Source: Adineta steineri (taxonomy: Eukaryota > Rotifera > Eurotatoria > Adinetida > Adinetidae). From it: a stretch of DNA of 64,000 nt. The first letter of the stretch is position 1; each line of letters opens with the position of its first letter. Shown piece by piece: positions 49,468 to 60,962 of this stretch. Below the pieces are notes generated by a model. The model had not been told where the DNA came from. It saw only the letters and a program-made list of their open reading frames with translations, and made no database searches. Position numbers and translations under genes: made by a program. The DNA lies in the NCBI GenBank assembly GCA_905250115.1, contig CAJNOI010000016.1:427980-491979 (forward strand), given 5' to 3'.

Positions 49468-50284
49468 GGGTGTTTCTGTCATCTCTTTCATTCACACCCA
49501 TACTTTAAGTAAAGTAAAGTGTAAGTATTTAACGTAGCTTTACTTTTTCAAAGGAAATCAAAGTTAACGTGCCACCCACACCTGGGATGCTTCATTTCTA
49601 GGCACTAAAATCTGATCAAATTCCTCTCATTGCCGCGATGAAGCTTTTAAAATATCACACCATTCTGGTCGACTGACATCTTCAATCGTACTCGTTCGAA
49701 CGTGCTACACTGAAAATTTATGTGAGAGAGTATTAAACTCAAATAATACTTAAAGTTACATTTCATCGTCGATAGATGTTTGTGTAAATGATATTGTTCG
49801 TTATAAAGATGATAATAGGATAGAATAAAATCAACTAACCTTATGAATTGAAGTAACAAAGATTAATATAATGTTTTGAAAGATTGAATATAAAAGACAA
49901 AAAAATGAATAAGTTGAGCTGTTAAGAGTTCTGTTATAAAGAAGACGATACCTTTATTTTTTTTTCGTAAATGTTTCAAAAAGATTAGTTTTCTTTGTCT
50001 TTTCTCTTTAACTGATAAATGACTGTTATCAATAGATGAAACATAGCCCCACTATCTAAGAGGATCAAAAATGTTAGAAACAAATGGTTTGTAACGTAAA
50101 AAAATAATATTAGGGTATGGGCGTCTCTTAATTTATCCACTCAATCACGCACTCCCACCCCTCATACCCAGTGTGATGAACGATTTACTGAGAAATATAT
50201 AACAATATTGGCTGTATTTCTTATAGACCTTACAAGTTATTTTCTTCTCTTTAGATGTGACTATGAGTGTCATCTTGTTCGGTC
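49468..50284 (+). repeat. 800-bp dispersed non-coding repeat, copy 1
   Basis: Aligns in the same orientation along its whole length with 60149-60962, with roughly nine bases in ten identical and small indels. Both copies start at GGGTGTTTCTGTC and end in a GTGTGA/GAGTGT motif followed by a CACCC-type inverse motif. No long open frame is conserved between the two, so it looks like a non-autonomous element. Confidence 0.85.
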
Positions 50285-50622
50285 CCATACCTACATCCAT
50301 CCTCAAGATTATGACAGATCTACTTAGACCTGATTGTTCATTATGACTTCCTTACAGACAAATACTTAGTTTTGACACTTTAATGACCATTTAGTTTTCC
50401 TAAATTCGTATTTATTGATAAAATAGCAAAAAACACACTTGCGAATGAAGCAATATTTATTAAAAATTAGAAAATGTTATCAACATTGCTAGTTTAAATC
50501 TTGAGTATTTAAATGATCAGTACGATCTCTTCCTTGTTCTCTCCAAGCCTACTGTGCTTGTTCTTCTTGATGCTGTGATTGCCGTCACGGTTGTTCGTAT
50601 TGGTATTGTTCATTATTAAATG

Positions 50623-50710
50623 CATGGGCGTGGGTGTAATGTCTACCTGTCACACCCACCATCAAGATGGATGTGGATCTTCATTCTATAGCTCATATCC
50701 ACATCCACCT
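50623..50710. repeat. TGTGGG-type palindromes 2 (pair, degenerate)
   Basis: GGGCGTGGGTGTAATG faces CTGTCACACCCACC, directly followed by AAGATGGATGTGGATC facing ATATCCACATCCACC. These are two small back-to-back hairpins, the second diverged in sequence but not in pairing. Confidence 0.65.
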
Positions 50711-50819
50711 TCGTTATAGACAATACAATTGTTATTTCAATAGTTTTAATTTCAGAAAATAAAATGTAATTTTTCGATATATAAAGTATTCTAGATCATC
50801 AAAAATAACGTTAGACAAG

Positions 50820-50888
50820 GGGTGGGTGTGGGTGTCGATAAGCATGTGGGTGTGAGATATAAACTATACCCACACCCACACCCATCGT
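50820..50888. repeat. TGTGGG-armed palindrome 3
   Basis: GGGTGGGTGTGGGTGT at about 50820 faces ACCCACACCCACACCC ending near 50884, with an AT-rich centre containing a further CATGTGGGTGTGAG. Confidence 0.8.
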
Positions 50889-51063
50889 TCGTCGTCAGAC
50901 AATTTTCTATTCGTCTCTAAATACGATGTATCATAGCATGTTAATGAAGCGACTTGATGTTGTCGCCTGCCCTTGTCAATATAGTTTCTTTGCTAACGTG
51001 ATCTATCTGCTGTCTATTGGTAAATGATTTTATTTTTTACTCAAAAACAAGCTGATCTATTTT

Positions 51064-52190
51064 TCAAAAAGATACTGATATGAAACGGAGTCGACCTAGG
51101 GCAGCGAGCCAGTCGCGTTTCTTGTTGCTGAACCTGTTGTTTTCAACGTTAAGGCTTCGCAAAATCTTCATTTTGAAAATTTCTTCTGGTAACGTTGTCA
51201 ATTTATTGGCTGCAAGATCAAGGCGCACTACCGAAAGGCGTTCAATTATGGCTGGAATGGACTGGATCTGATTGTGCTTGAACGAAAATGTGCTACCTGC
51301 ACTGTTGCTTGCTTCAATTCTTGTGGCCAGTGTTTCGATGCCAGCGAGAGACGTGAGCTTGTTATTCGACAAATCGAATATGCGCAGATTAGAAATGGCG
51401 AGTGGGAGATGATCAATCGAGCAGTTTATTGCTTTTAGGTTGGAGAGCTTTGTCGATCCATTCACAGCATCGAGAGAAGTAAGAGGCAGGTTGCTGCTCA
51501 CATCAAGTATTCTAAGATTCTGTAATCGACTGATAGTTGAAGGCAGAGAACTGAGTCGGTTTCCGATGAGTTTCAGCTCGTCTAACTTGGTTAGCTGTCC
51601 GATCCATTCCGGCAATATTTCAAGACCACAATTGACAAGAATGAGTGTTTTAAGATTAGCCAGACCAAACAACTCCGATGGAAGATTCAGAGCAGCGGAG
51701 GTTTGGTTATTTTCCTTAAAAGGATACAGATTTTTCAACAGTTTATAAAAACTGATGTTGGCGTGTCAATCAAACCTTCATTGAAATTTCCAGGTATGTG
51801 AGATTGTTGAGTCGACCAATCTCTGCTGGAATAGTGATATTGCCGTAGTTGAGCACTAATTTTTGCAGGTGTTTAAGACAAAAGATGGCAAGTGGAACAC
51901 TTGTTTCATTGTAAAGTTGAAGCTCAATGATTTTCATCATCTCCCTATCAAAAAGAGCGTAGGTACCGAACTCGGGTACGCTAGTAGGATGGATGGATAC
52001 AAGAAATGGAATTGATTCGAAAATTTGCTCTTCGGTGTCGAAGATCGAGCAGTCGAATGAGGATTCTTAAAACACAAGAAAAAGTATGTACACATATTCC
52101 TTTTTCATAAATCATACCATTTATACCTGAATCGAAGGCCAACGTTGGAGAACTTACTACAATCAAGAAAATGAATGTGATGCCGATCAT
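51064..52190 (-). CDS. Secreted leucine-rich-repeat protein, 334 aa
   Basis: Three exons, 52190-52127, 52065-51776 and 51714-51064, join in phase. A signal peptide (MIGITFIFLIVVSSPTLAF) is followed by about 75 residues with one Asp-Cys segment and then leucine-rich repeats to the C-terminus. Repeats of 22-24 residues follow LxxLxxLxLxxNxLxxLPxxI, for example LTKLDELKLIGNRLSSLPST and SVVRLDLAANKLTTLPEEI, about eight to nine in all. This is the plant/bacterial-like or Ras-suppressor type, not the cysteine-capped extracellular type. There is no membrane anchor, so the protein is likely secreted. LRRs are protein-binding scaffolds; the ligand is unknown. Codon use is visibly more GC-rich than in the left-hand genes. 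Its position among repeats in a subtelomere-like zone makes foreign origin possible but unproven. Confidence 0.85.
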
Positions 52191-52889
52191 TTTTGTTCTC
52201 TTTAATGGTGATAGAATGACTGGGACGGTAGCAAGCTTTTCCAATTATATATGATACCTACCTCCCTATCTGCATCCTCCCATGTTAATCCATGCACAAA
52301 CACAGCTTTACGGATTGATTTCACTTTATTTTCAATTCAATACACCACCTGGCTCGGCTTCTCATTCATCATGTTAGCCCACACACAAGCCCGATTTTTT
52401 CTTGTCAATCTACTTTCGTCATTTTCTCTGTTGTTTCTTGATGAGACTCATGTCATCATTAACTTTCCGCGAAACGAGAAGAAAGCTATTCTATGTTTTT
52501 TTCGGGGAATACGATTCAACGATGATGGAAAGTAAAAAACAAAAAGGATTTCAAATGCTTTTAATGAGAGCGACTATTACTGTTGTTTTATCGAACTAGT
52601 CCATTTTCGCCGAATCATATTTTTTTTAGTCGAGTCGGATTTTTTTAAAGTATATGTCGAGTCGAGGAAAGGCCAAAGCCGAGTCGAGTCGAGTCAGACA
52701 TTTTCTAACTCGTTTCGGTCTCTGATTCTGACTTTTATACCTTCATCCTCACCTTCAATTCCCTCCCTCACCCTCGTTGAAAGCCATCTGATGGTAACTA
52801 AGTGCTATAGCAACCAACTAATTTGGTAGCTAACTGAAATGGTAGTCGACTGACTTAGCAACCAGCTGACTTGGCAATGAACTAATTAA

Positions 52890-53080
52890 TTGAGGGTGTG
52901 GGTGTGGATATGAATGTGAGGGCGTGGGTGTGGGTGTGGGTGTGGGTGTGGGTGTGGGTGTGGGTGTGGGTGTCGCTGTAGAATAAATAGAGTATTCAAA
53001 ACTGCACCCACACCCACACCCTCACTCTCACGCTCACACCCACACCCACCCACACCCTCACACCCACACCCACCCTCAAG
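52890..53080. repeat. TGTGGG-armed palindrome 4 (largest)
   Basis: TTGAGGGTGTGGGTGTGG opens a left arm that includes about seven consecutive GTGGGT units (52926-52972). The right arm is CACCCA-rich from 53008 and closes with CCACCCTCAAG at 53080. The outer ends TTGAGGG and CCCTCAA pair, as in palindromes 5 and 9. Confidence 0.85.
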
Positions 53081-53235
53081 AATGTATGAAAATAGTGTAA
53101 TCATTCTATATATGCTTCCCACTCATATACTCAAGAAAAGATTCTCTTCATCTATTCATCAATGTTTAATTTTAACATTTATTCTTTCAAAATGAAATAA
53201 CACAGATCCATCAACTATACGCATCTTTCTTATTC
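53081..53235 (+). repeat. 155-bp duplicated block, copy 1
   Basis: Starting 'aatgtatgaaaatagtgtaa' this block matches 63846-64000 in the same orientation with about a dozen differences. It is the downstream flank of the 108-aa gene at 53330-53656. Confidence 0.9.
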
Positions 53236-53329
53236 TCTATTCCAAGAAACAAATGCAAAATTTTCATATTTATTTATATATTTTGATTAAAAATAAAAAC
53301 AGAATATTTTTCGAAATTTATCAATCAAT

Positions 53330-53656
53330 TCAAATAGGTAAATCTGTTTCATCAATTGTTTTACGCCATTCACCCTTCAACGGATTGTAAAATAGATAGA
53401 ATTGTTCTTCTTTTGGAACATTTCTTATATTGATATAATGAAGATCGAATGGAACTTTATTATAATGACCAAAGAAATGAAGTCGAATAGAGATCGAATG
53501 GATGTTTTTGTTAGATATTTCGATAGAAAATGGTTCACAATTTAATTCTTGTTTTTTTCGATCACCAATAGTCATTTGAATCGATTTGAAAAGTGTAAAT
53601 GGAATTTCAGCATTGTCTGGATCACGACCTTCGATATTAATCTTTGATTTATTCAT
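53330..53656 (-). CDS. Uncharacterised intronless protein, 108 aa
   Basis: I do not recognise this protein. It is a single open frame from an ATG, with balanced composition unlike the surrounding low-complexity DNA. There is no signal peptide, membrane segment or cysteine pattern. The sequence alternates hydrophobic and polar residues (FSIEISNKNIHSISIRLHFF, then FDLHYINIRNV and EQFYLFYNPLKGEWRKT), suggesting a small beta-sheet fold. Its 3' flank is duplicated at the right edge of the window, which makes a second copy of the gene just outside the window likely. That duplication supports a real unit, since the flank has stayed conserved. Confidence 0.55.
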   Translation of the reverse strand: MNKSKINIEGRDPDNAEIPFTLFKSIQMTIGDRKKQELNCEPFSIEISNKNIHSISIRLHFFGHYNKVPFDLHYINIRNVPKEEQFYLFYNPLKGEWRKTIDETDLPI

Positions 53657-54072
53657 ATCAGGATCATGTTAGATCTATAACTTCTTGTGTAAATAGTTTA
53701 TTCAAGACGTAATACGTTTTACTACTAAAATCACACACTCTAACGTAAAACATAATCTCTATATATATATATAGACTCGCTGGATTTTTCCCATATCATA
53801 TTATGGAAAAATACCTGAGTTATATATATAAGAAACTTAACTAGGAGAATACCAAAAGAGACATATCGAGGACACGCAACAGAACGAAAGAAAATCACAT
53901 ATATAGAAAAGAAAAAAAAGAATATATATATGGGATAATTCCTTGTAAATGTAATAAGGAATATTCCATAACACTGAACTCAATAAAACTACTAAAAGTT
54001 ATCTCTCAAAACTGCAAAAAATGCTTAGATATTTACCTAAAACTTGACACATTCGAAATCGGTTAAAAGAAC

Positions 54073-54292
54073 TAGGGGTGTACAACTCGCGCTCATGAGT
54101 GCTCATATGAGCGTAAGCGTTTTCTTTTAAGATATTCTGAAATATGGAACTTATTCAGTGTTTTATCTTTTGGATTTCTCAGTTCGGGTTCTTACAAGGG
54201 TAATGTTAAACTGTACTTCATTAATATAGAGTTCATTCAACGTTTTAATAAATGTTTCTCTCCCGCTCATGAGCGAGAGCTGTACACCTCTA
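54073..54292. mobile_element. hAT-like MITE, 220 bp
   Basis: Terminal inverted repeats of about 27 bp, TAGGGGTGTACAACTCGCGC at the left and its partner TAGAGGTGTACAGCTCTCGC read inward from the right, differ at three positions and continue TCATGAG in both. Flanks aaaagaac (54065-54072) and gaacgaac (54293-54300) agree at six of eight bases, fitting the 8-bp target duplication of hAT elements. There is no transposase inside. Confidence 0.75.
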
Positions 54293-55955
54293 GAACGAAC
54301 TTCGAACCCGAATCCAACAAGACCCAAGATTACCATTTCTGCCGACACATCTTCAAAAGTGTTGAGATAAATACGCGAAGTTCTATAATTCGTTAACTGC
54401 ATGGATGAATTCTAAACCTGAACTCAAACCTAATTCGTTCGATTCGAATTCTAGACTGGAGTTCGAGGTTACAGGAAAACTACTTCATCATGAATTGTCA
54501 AATGAAATAAATGAGTCTATTTTTGGTTTCTCTGCAACTAACGACACGATTGTCCTACTCAAGAGAGTTTAGGAGTTATTCACAAACATTTCTTTATGGC
54601 GTGTAACAAACCAGTAAACTATAGTTGAAATTTAAACAACATAGTATATATTAAACCGTTTTAAGTAATACTCGTCAAACTGTTTTGCACTATAATTTTA
54701 CCAAACTCTAGTGTTTTGTAGGAAACTTTTCGGACGCTTACAAACGAAGGAACTGATATTTTAATACTTCAAAAGCATTTTTTATCAGAGAAAAGTAAAT
54801 AGGAGAGAAATAATATTTTTCAATTTCTCTGGCTTGCAAAAAGTGTTTTTATTATGTTAAAATATATGCTCTTTATGCTGCAAACTCCAATGTCGTTTTT
54901 TCATTCCTTCTTTACCCCAGTTATCGAAAATCAAAAAAGACTGATTTTTTCCCCACAATTCATGCATTCGGTAGTTGTTTTACTTAAAGATAGATGAGAG
55001 TAAGAATTTGTGGTAGCTATTTTGTCCATGTTGTTGATTACATTTCTACTTTTTTTAAAACAAAAAATGTGTGTTTCTTTAATTTATCATCATGTTGGTA
55101 AAAGCTGTTTCTTCGAATGAAACATACTATCCCAGATCAATCCATACGGCTCTATTTTAATGGACTGACGACCCGTATTTCTGCGCCAGGTATTACGGGT
55201 AAATACGGAACCGTATACGCGTCGTACTGATAGTCTTGGGATTTTTTTTTCTCATTTTCAAGCCTCCGCACGCCTTCACTCCTTTAATTCAGGAGGAGCT
55301 TGAGCCTCCCCAAGCCTAATGGCTCCGCCGCCTATGGACAAGAACCTGATGCTACACTGTTGCATTAGTTCGTGAAGATCTGAAGATATTTTCGTATAAC
55401 AGGACTTGCGTAACTAAAGATGCTTTCATACAATAGAAGATACGGACTGGATGATGCACCTAGCAATTAATTCCAGGCAACTTCTGACTAGATGTCATTC
55501 GCTCTAAAACAATCGTGGTTAGTTATAAGTCTAACTCTAATCAATTCTAAGAATTGAAATTCTGTGTAATTGAAATTGAGTTTCTCTATACCTTAGGATT
55601 CTGCAGAAAATTGTCGGAAGTAGAATGAATAATGAATAATCTCACCCAAAAGTTTTCGGATTTTTCCGATGAATTTCGATTCTTTCCTCCTGAAAAGTGC
55701 AAGTATTCGACTGCAATCTATCGATACAAGTCCGGCAAATCTTCAATAAGGATTCTGCTTACATTTCTGACAAGTTTTGGCACCTTCCTGCAGAAAGGAA
55801 CTCGCCTTTTCCGATCGGCGAGTGAGAAAATAATAGCTGAAGTTGTTAAAAGCTCAAACTTTATGGACCAGTTTGACATTAGGAATTAATTGGAATGATT
55901 AATGATGGCCTTGACTAATAAATAGGGAGCTAAGAATGCCAAAAGTTTTCTATTA

Positions 55956-56004
55956 GGATCCGAAAGGATCCATAGGATCCAATGGATCCGAGGATTCAGG
56001 ATCC
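55956..56004. repeat. Cluster of five GGATCC hexamers
   Basis: GGATCC occurs at 55956, 55966, 55975, 55984 and 55999, with short spacers of 3-9 bp. Each is a palindrome, and neighbours form nested inverted repeats. Function unknown; possibly a subterminal repeat of a lost element. Confidence 0.7.
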
Positions 56005-56310
56005 GCTTTTGCCCCTTGCCCTCAACTCACTATTTGCAGTGAATTGATGCCATTACAAGCTATTTTAGCTAGTAATAGTGCATTTTTCCATTGAAAAATT
56101 CTTAAATTGAGCTAGAATTGTTTAGTTTTGGCTTAGTTTAATTATTTTTGATGGATTAAGCCATTTGAAAAGAACTTTAGCCAGTTCGAAATGCATTATG
56201 GCTGCTAAAAACTCACCCGAGATCATCAAAACACTTTTACAAATCGAGTAATATAAAGAAGAAGTTTTTACGAGTTTTATTTTCTTTAAAAATTATTGTG
56301 ATCCGTCACA

Positions 56311-59300
56311 TTATGACATAGAACATAAAACATAACAGTGTTTTCTTTGTCTCCCTCCATATCCCGTAAGTGATGTACTACGCCAATTAACAACTAATTT
56401 TCCATGATTTTGCAAACAAATTTTGTTAGATTTGTTTTTCTCAATAAAATAACGTAATGAATTGATTCGTCCCTCAAAGGGTGGCAGACAACATTCCATA
56501 TCATGGTAAATTGGTTTTATTCCCGTTTCTGTCTTAATTTTATTTGTGAGCAAAGCTATGAGTTTATCCTTTTTTGTTGCGTTTATAGTAATGCTATCAT
56601 CTTTATCGTATAATTCAAGTAGCTGTTTAAAAATTTGAGTAAATATTGGACCACAACGTTGTGAACAATATTTACGCATTAGACCAGCAAAACATATAAT
56701 TGTTTTACAGTTGAGAGCAACATAACTGATGAGACTCACATTTTCCGATGAGTAATCGTAATCTGAGACATGTTGTTTGTCCCCTAGAATATATGTAATA
56801 TGAGTTCTTGGTTTTTCTCTTCACAATACTTACTTTGTAATTGTCCATCAATTACAGATAAAATATTTTCTTTTGTCGGTAAATTCTGTAATCTGCTAAT
56901 ATTTATATCTGAATAAATCAGATAATAAAATGTTATCAACAATTCCCATCTTAAACAATCATAATCTAAATATTTTTCAATGTAATTTTCGTCGATATTA
57001 CAATAATTTAACATAGTTTTCATAAAATCAGGTATTGGTAACCGAAAACTTTTAATATAATCCATCTCAATTTTATGTTGTATAATAAGTGTTCGATTTT
57101 CATTTTTAATATTTTCTGATATTAATTGAATTGGTGTATGTAATTCATCATAAAAATAATCGATAAAACTTCTTTCAATGTGATCAGGAACAAGCGTCGT
57201 AATGTTGCTCTGATTGCTTGTACTGACAGTCATTGTCAGATATTTCGTGTCACAACCATAGACAAGATTTTGTACAATTTGTTTTGTTTCTAAGGATTTT
57301 TTTGTATATTTCTTTTGATACTCTTGCCTAAGATATTCATAGTAAACTGGTAAAAGAACAGATGCTAAATCTCTTTTCAAATAGGCAATTATCAATGGTA
57401 TACATAGATCATAGTCTTGCTGATTTATAATTACTTGTCGATTCAATAATTTTTCATATGTCTTCTCACCATATTGTTCAGCTGTTTTAAAGCCTTGTGA
57501 TTCATTGATGATAAATTGACATACTTTTTCAAGTTCAATTAAAATTTGTTTTTGTCGTTTAGTATTTGTACGTTGTTGAATAATTTGAAACAATAATTTT
57601 AATATACCGACTTCCTGTTGTTTATCATATCCATAACTGTCTAAGGTATAAAGATAACCAAGCCATATACCTTCAAGAATACGTATTCGTTTCATATGTT
57701 CATCATTGATATATAATGGTATGACAGCATTAATTCGTTCATCGGATAGAGTACCAGCTACACAATAAAGATCGTTGAGAGCAGTGAACTGTCCTTGTGC
57801 CTGTTGTAAATCATTTTTAGCCACATTCATGGCATTAATAAATGAATCATAAGATATGATTGTATTAGTAACATGCAGAAGTTTTAAACCTTTCGCTGGA
57901 TTGGTAATAGCTTCTTCGTCACGTTGAACACGGATACCTAGATATAAATAAAAGTTAGTTATCTTATTTGTAAAATGAGTTCATTTTTAAAAGATGTTGT
58001 TGTAGAGTGTGGATGAGGATCCTGCATGAATTTCTTGATTTTCACATTCTCAGAAAAATCTAGACAGTTTTGAAAATTGTCGAAATTCCTATCACCCAAT
58101 TTTCAGACAATGCCTCTTAATGGTAAGAATTTTTTTTTCTTTTCTAGTACAGTCGTTACCTAAACATAAAATATTATCCGGTGATTTTCTCATAATTTCA
58201 TAGATGTCATCATTGGAATAAACATCAACCCAATCCTGTTTTTGTTCTTTAATCATTTGCCATGTGTCTGGTGTTATTGAATCTTTATATCCTTGTAATA
58301 TACCACTGATATCTGTTTTCTTGAAATAATCAACATTTTTATTTATTCTTAAATCTAATTTCTTTTTTCGTTGTGCATTAGCAAATAATGAATCATGTCG
58401 AAGTGCACTCAATTGTAGTTTGACACGTTCTGGTACTTGATTCATTTTCAATTCTGTAAATAATTGACGATATTCCATCATACGTTGATCAATTTCTTTA
58501 TGAAGTTGTTCAACTTCTAAACGTTCCATTAAATTTTTACTGTTTGTAATTGAAATTGTATTCAAATAGGTTTGAATTGATTTAACATGTTCTTCATTTT
58601 GTGGTGAAATAAGATTTAATGCATGTAGTAAATGTATAGCACGAACATCTTTCATTTGTATTAAATGAAAGTTTGTTGTTGTTTTTTTATCATCAGTTAT
58701 TGTCAACTCTGTAATTGTACTGATATCATCACCATCATCAGTTAGAAAACCAATGATTTCATTATCAATATTATGTGCAATATAAGTTTTATTATTTGAA
58801 AATTTAATTGTAAATTCACGTATATTTAATGCATATTCAAACATATCATTAAAATTATTTTGTAATTCTTGTGATTGTGTTGAATAACGAAAGAGACCGT
58901 GATGTGTACCAAATGTTCGTATTTGGTTAAGAAATTGATCATTCACTTCACCAAAGCCGATAACATGAAATGTAATGGGAGGAGACTGAAATAAAGCAAA
59001 ATAATATAAAAAACAAAACAATTTAATCACAGAATCTCATCGTCTCAAGTTCTCGACCGTTAGCGATAATTTTCAGCTCATTTTCTCCTACTGAAAGAGC
59101 ACAATAACTTACATTTGTCATTCCACTTAATACCAATCTTAGCATGTCAATACTCTTCTTCAATGCTGGACCATTTGGTTCATTATCTTGTCCATCAGTC
59201 ATGAATATAAAGGTTATTGCTTTCTTGGATGATGAATTTTGTACAATATAATCTTTGATAGCAGTAAATATACATGCAAATGAGGTACCACCATTGGCTT

Positions 59301-59595
59301 CTAGATCACCAGGTTGTTCAGATAACGTTTTCAATGTACGTTGTGTATTAGTTTGCGTATTATATGTAAATAGACGATAATCTTTTTGTGTACGTTGATA
59401 AATATCACGTAAAACCTCACAGACATTATGTATTGGACTACCAGCCATTGAGCCACTGATATCAACACAGCATATAATCTCAGTGTCATTAACATTACTA
59501 GCATTACTTGTAATTGCTGATCCTTCTAACTGTGAAAGTTTAATTTCAATATAGTTCTGTTGATTAGAAAATGGTAGTTTAAAATATTCTGCCAT
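56311..59595 (-). CDS. Large vWA-domain protein, 961 aa
   Basis: Four exons, 59595-59113, 58985-58160, 57937-56834 and 56783-56311, join in phase with good donors. The N-terminal third is a vWA domain. TEIICCVDISGSM gives the MIDAS D-x-S-x-S, ANGGTSFACIF the Thr and FIFMTDGQDNEPNG the distal Asp; it ends near ITFHVIGFGEVND. A helical charged segment with a possible coiled coil (RLEVEQLHKEIDQRMMEYRQ) and a long alpha-helical region with no family I recognise make up the rest. The tail SLTGYGGRQRKHCYVLCSMS is Cys- and basic-rich. There is no signal peptide, so it is intracellular. Architectures of this kind, a vWA head with a long helical body, occur in protists and bdelloids without known function. 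The ATG at 59595 is the only one upstream of the domain in frame. Confidence 0.8.
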
Positions 59596-59689
59596 GACTA
59601 ATCGTTGTGTTAAAAGTACAAAGAGCAAAGAATGAATGAAGATAAAAGAGTGATATTTATATAATAGAATGTTGCAAGCATATTATGAA

Positions 59690-60000
59690 ACTTTCAAGTA
59701 GAAAAAAGGAAGAAAAATAAAACGACTCATTAAGACAATAGTAGGTTTCTCTTTCGACGCAACATAGGTTTTTTCATGTTGTATGCTGAAATGGTAAGTG
59801 GGAAACCTTTCATATGCAAAATCACAGCAAGGTGTTTTTTGTTGGAAATTTCCAACCAAAAAAAGGAAAGAAAAATAAACTGTTGCATTGATACAAAAAT
59901 AGATTTTGCTTTTGACGCAACATTTGGAGATTTTTTCATGTTGTATGCTGACTCGATAAATGGTAAACTTTTCATATGTAAAATCACAGTAAGATTTTTT
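59690..60000. repeat. About 150-bp tandem duplication
   Basis: Two diverged units share 'ggaaagaaaaataaa', 'gacgcaaca', 'ttttttcatgttgtatgctg' and 'catatg-aaaatcacag-aag' in the same order. The right unit runs into palindrome 5. Confidence 0.75.
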
Positions 60001-60002
60001 TA

Positions 60003-60121
60003 GTGAGGGTGTGGGTGTGGGTGTGGGTGAGGGTGTGGGTGTGTGGGTGTGGGTGTGGGGTGTGGGTGGGTGAGGGTGTGGGTGTGGGTGTTGGTGTTTC
60101 TTCATCTACACCCACCCTCAA
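60003..60121. repeat. TGTGGG-armed palindrome 5 (asymmetric)
   Basis: The left arm GTGAGGGTGTGGGTG continues as about 80 bp of TGTGGG-type repeats with GTGAGG interruptions. The right arm is short, ACACCCACCCTCAAG. The outer ends GTGAGGG and CCCTCAA pair nearly perfectly. Confidence 0.8.
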
Positions 60122-60148
60122 GATGATGATGTGGATGTGTGTAGGTTT

Positions 60149-60962
60149 GGGTGTTTCTGTCTTCTCTTTCGCCCACATTCACACCTTCAGTTAAGTAAAG
60201 TGTAAGTATTTAACGTAACTTTACTTTTTAAAAGGAAATCAAAGTTAACGTGCCACCCCCACACTCAGAATGCCTTATTTCTAGACACTAAAATCTAATC
60301 AAATTCCTGTCATTGCCACGATGAAGTTTTTAAAATATCACACCATTCTGACCAAGTGACATCTTCAATCGTACTCGTTCGAACGTGCTATACTGAGAAT
60401 TTGTGTGAGAGTACTATAAGCTCGAATAATACCTAAAGTTACATTTCATCCTCGATAGATGTTTGTGTAAATGATATTGTTCATTATAAAGATGACAAGA
60501 AGATAGAATAAAATCAACTAACCTTATGAATTGAAGTAACAACGATAAATGTAATGTTTCGAAAGATTGAATATAAAAGAAAAATAAATGAATGAGTTTG
60601 CCGGTTAAGACTTCTGTTATATAGAACACGATATCTTTATCTTTTTTTCGTCAATGTTTCGAAAAGATTAGTTTTCTTTGTTCTTCTTCAACTGATAAAT
60701 GACTGTTATCAATAGGTGAAACAAAACTCCACTATCTAAGAGAACCAAAAATGTTAGAAAAAAATGGTTTATAACGCAAAAAAAATATTATTAGGGTATG
60801 TGCGTTTCTTAATTTATCCACTCTATCACGCACCCCCACCCCTCATACCCAGTGTGATGAACGATTTATTGAAAAATATATAACAATATTGACTGTATTT
60901 CTTATAGACCTTAAAAGTTATTTTCTCCTGTTTAGGTGTGAGTGTGAGTGTGATCTTCTACG
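60149..60962 (+). repeat. 800-bp dispersed non-coding repeat, copy 2
   Basis: Same orientation as 49468-50284, offset about 10.7 kb. It lies directly between palindromes 5 and 6, so in this copy both ends are bordered by TGTGGG-type sequence. Confidence 0.85.

Larger units (their letters stand above)
49359..51063. other. Intergenic accessory region with repeats
   Basis: Contains copy 1 of an 800-bp dispersed repeat (49468-50284) and two TGTGGG-type palindromes (about 50623-50710 and 50820-50888). No credible coding sequence; short open frames inside the repeat are shared poorly with its second copy. Confidence 0.6.
52191..53329. other. Intergenic accessory region with short repeats
   Basis: Includes a GTCGAGTC-type tandem tract (about 52630-52705), a degenerate 20-bp repeat of the form 'tagcaaccaactaatttgg' (about 52800-52890), the largest TGTGGG palindrome (52890-53080) and a 155-bp block (53081-53235) duplicated at the right end of the window. 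Short open frames at 52251-52600 have no supporting features. Confidence 0.55.
53657..56310. other. Intergenic accessory region, MITE and element debris
   Basis: 2.65 kb without a credible gene. It contains a hAT-like MITE (54073-54292), a GC-rich stretch near 55140-55330 with 'cctccgcacgccttc' and 'ggctccgccgcctatgg' that resembles transposon termini, and a cluster of five GGATCC hexamers (55956-56004). An open frame at 55632-55889 has no recognised similarity. Confidence 0.5.

Noticed and set aside
52886-53122. 78-aa frame with His-Pro runs
   Set aside because: Translation of palindrome 4; not a gene.
54163-54402. 79-aa open frame
   Set aside because: It overlaps the MITE and its right terminal repeat and has no recognisable domain.
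55632-55889. 85-aa open frame
   Set aside because: No homology I can name, no signal peptide, and it lies in element debris; left uncalled although it cannot be excluded.
59683-60194. Overlapping open frames with His-Pro, Thr-His or Val-Gly runs
   Set aside because: They are six-frame readings of TGTGGG repeats and of the tandem duplication beside them.
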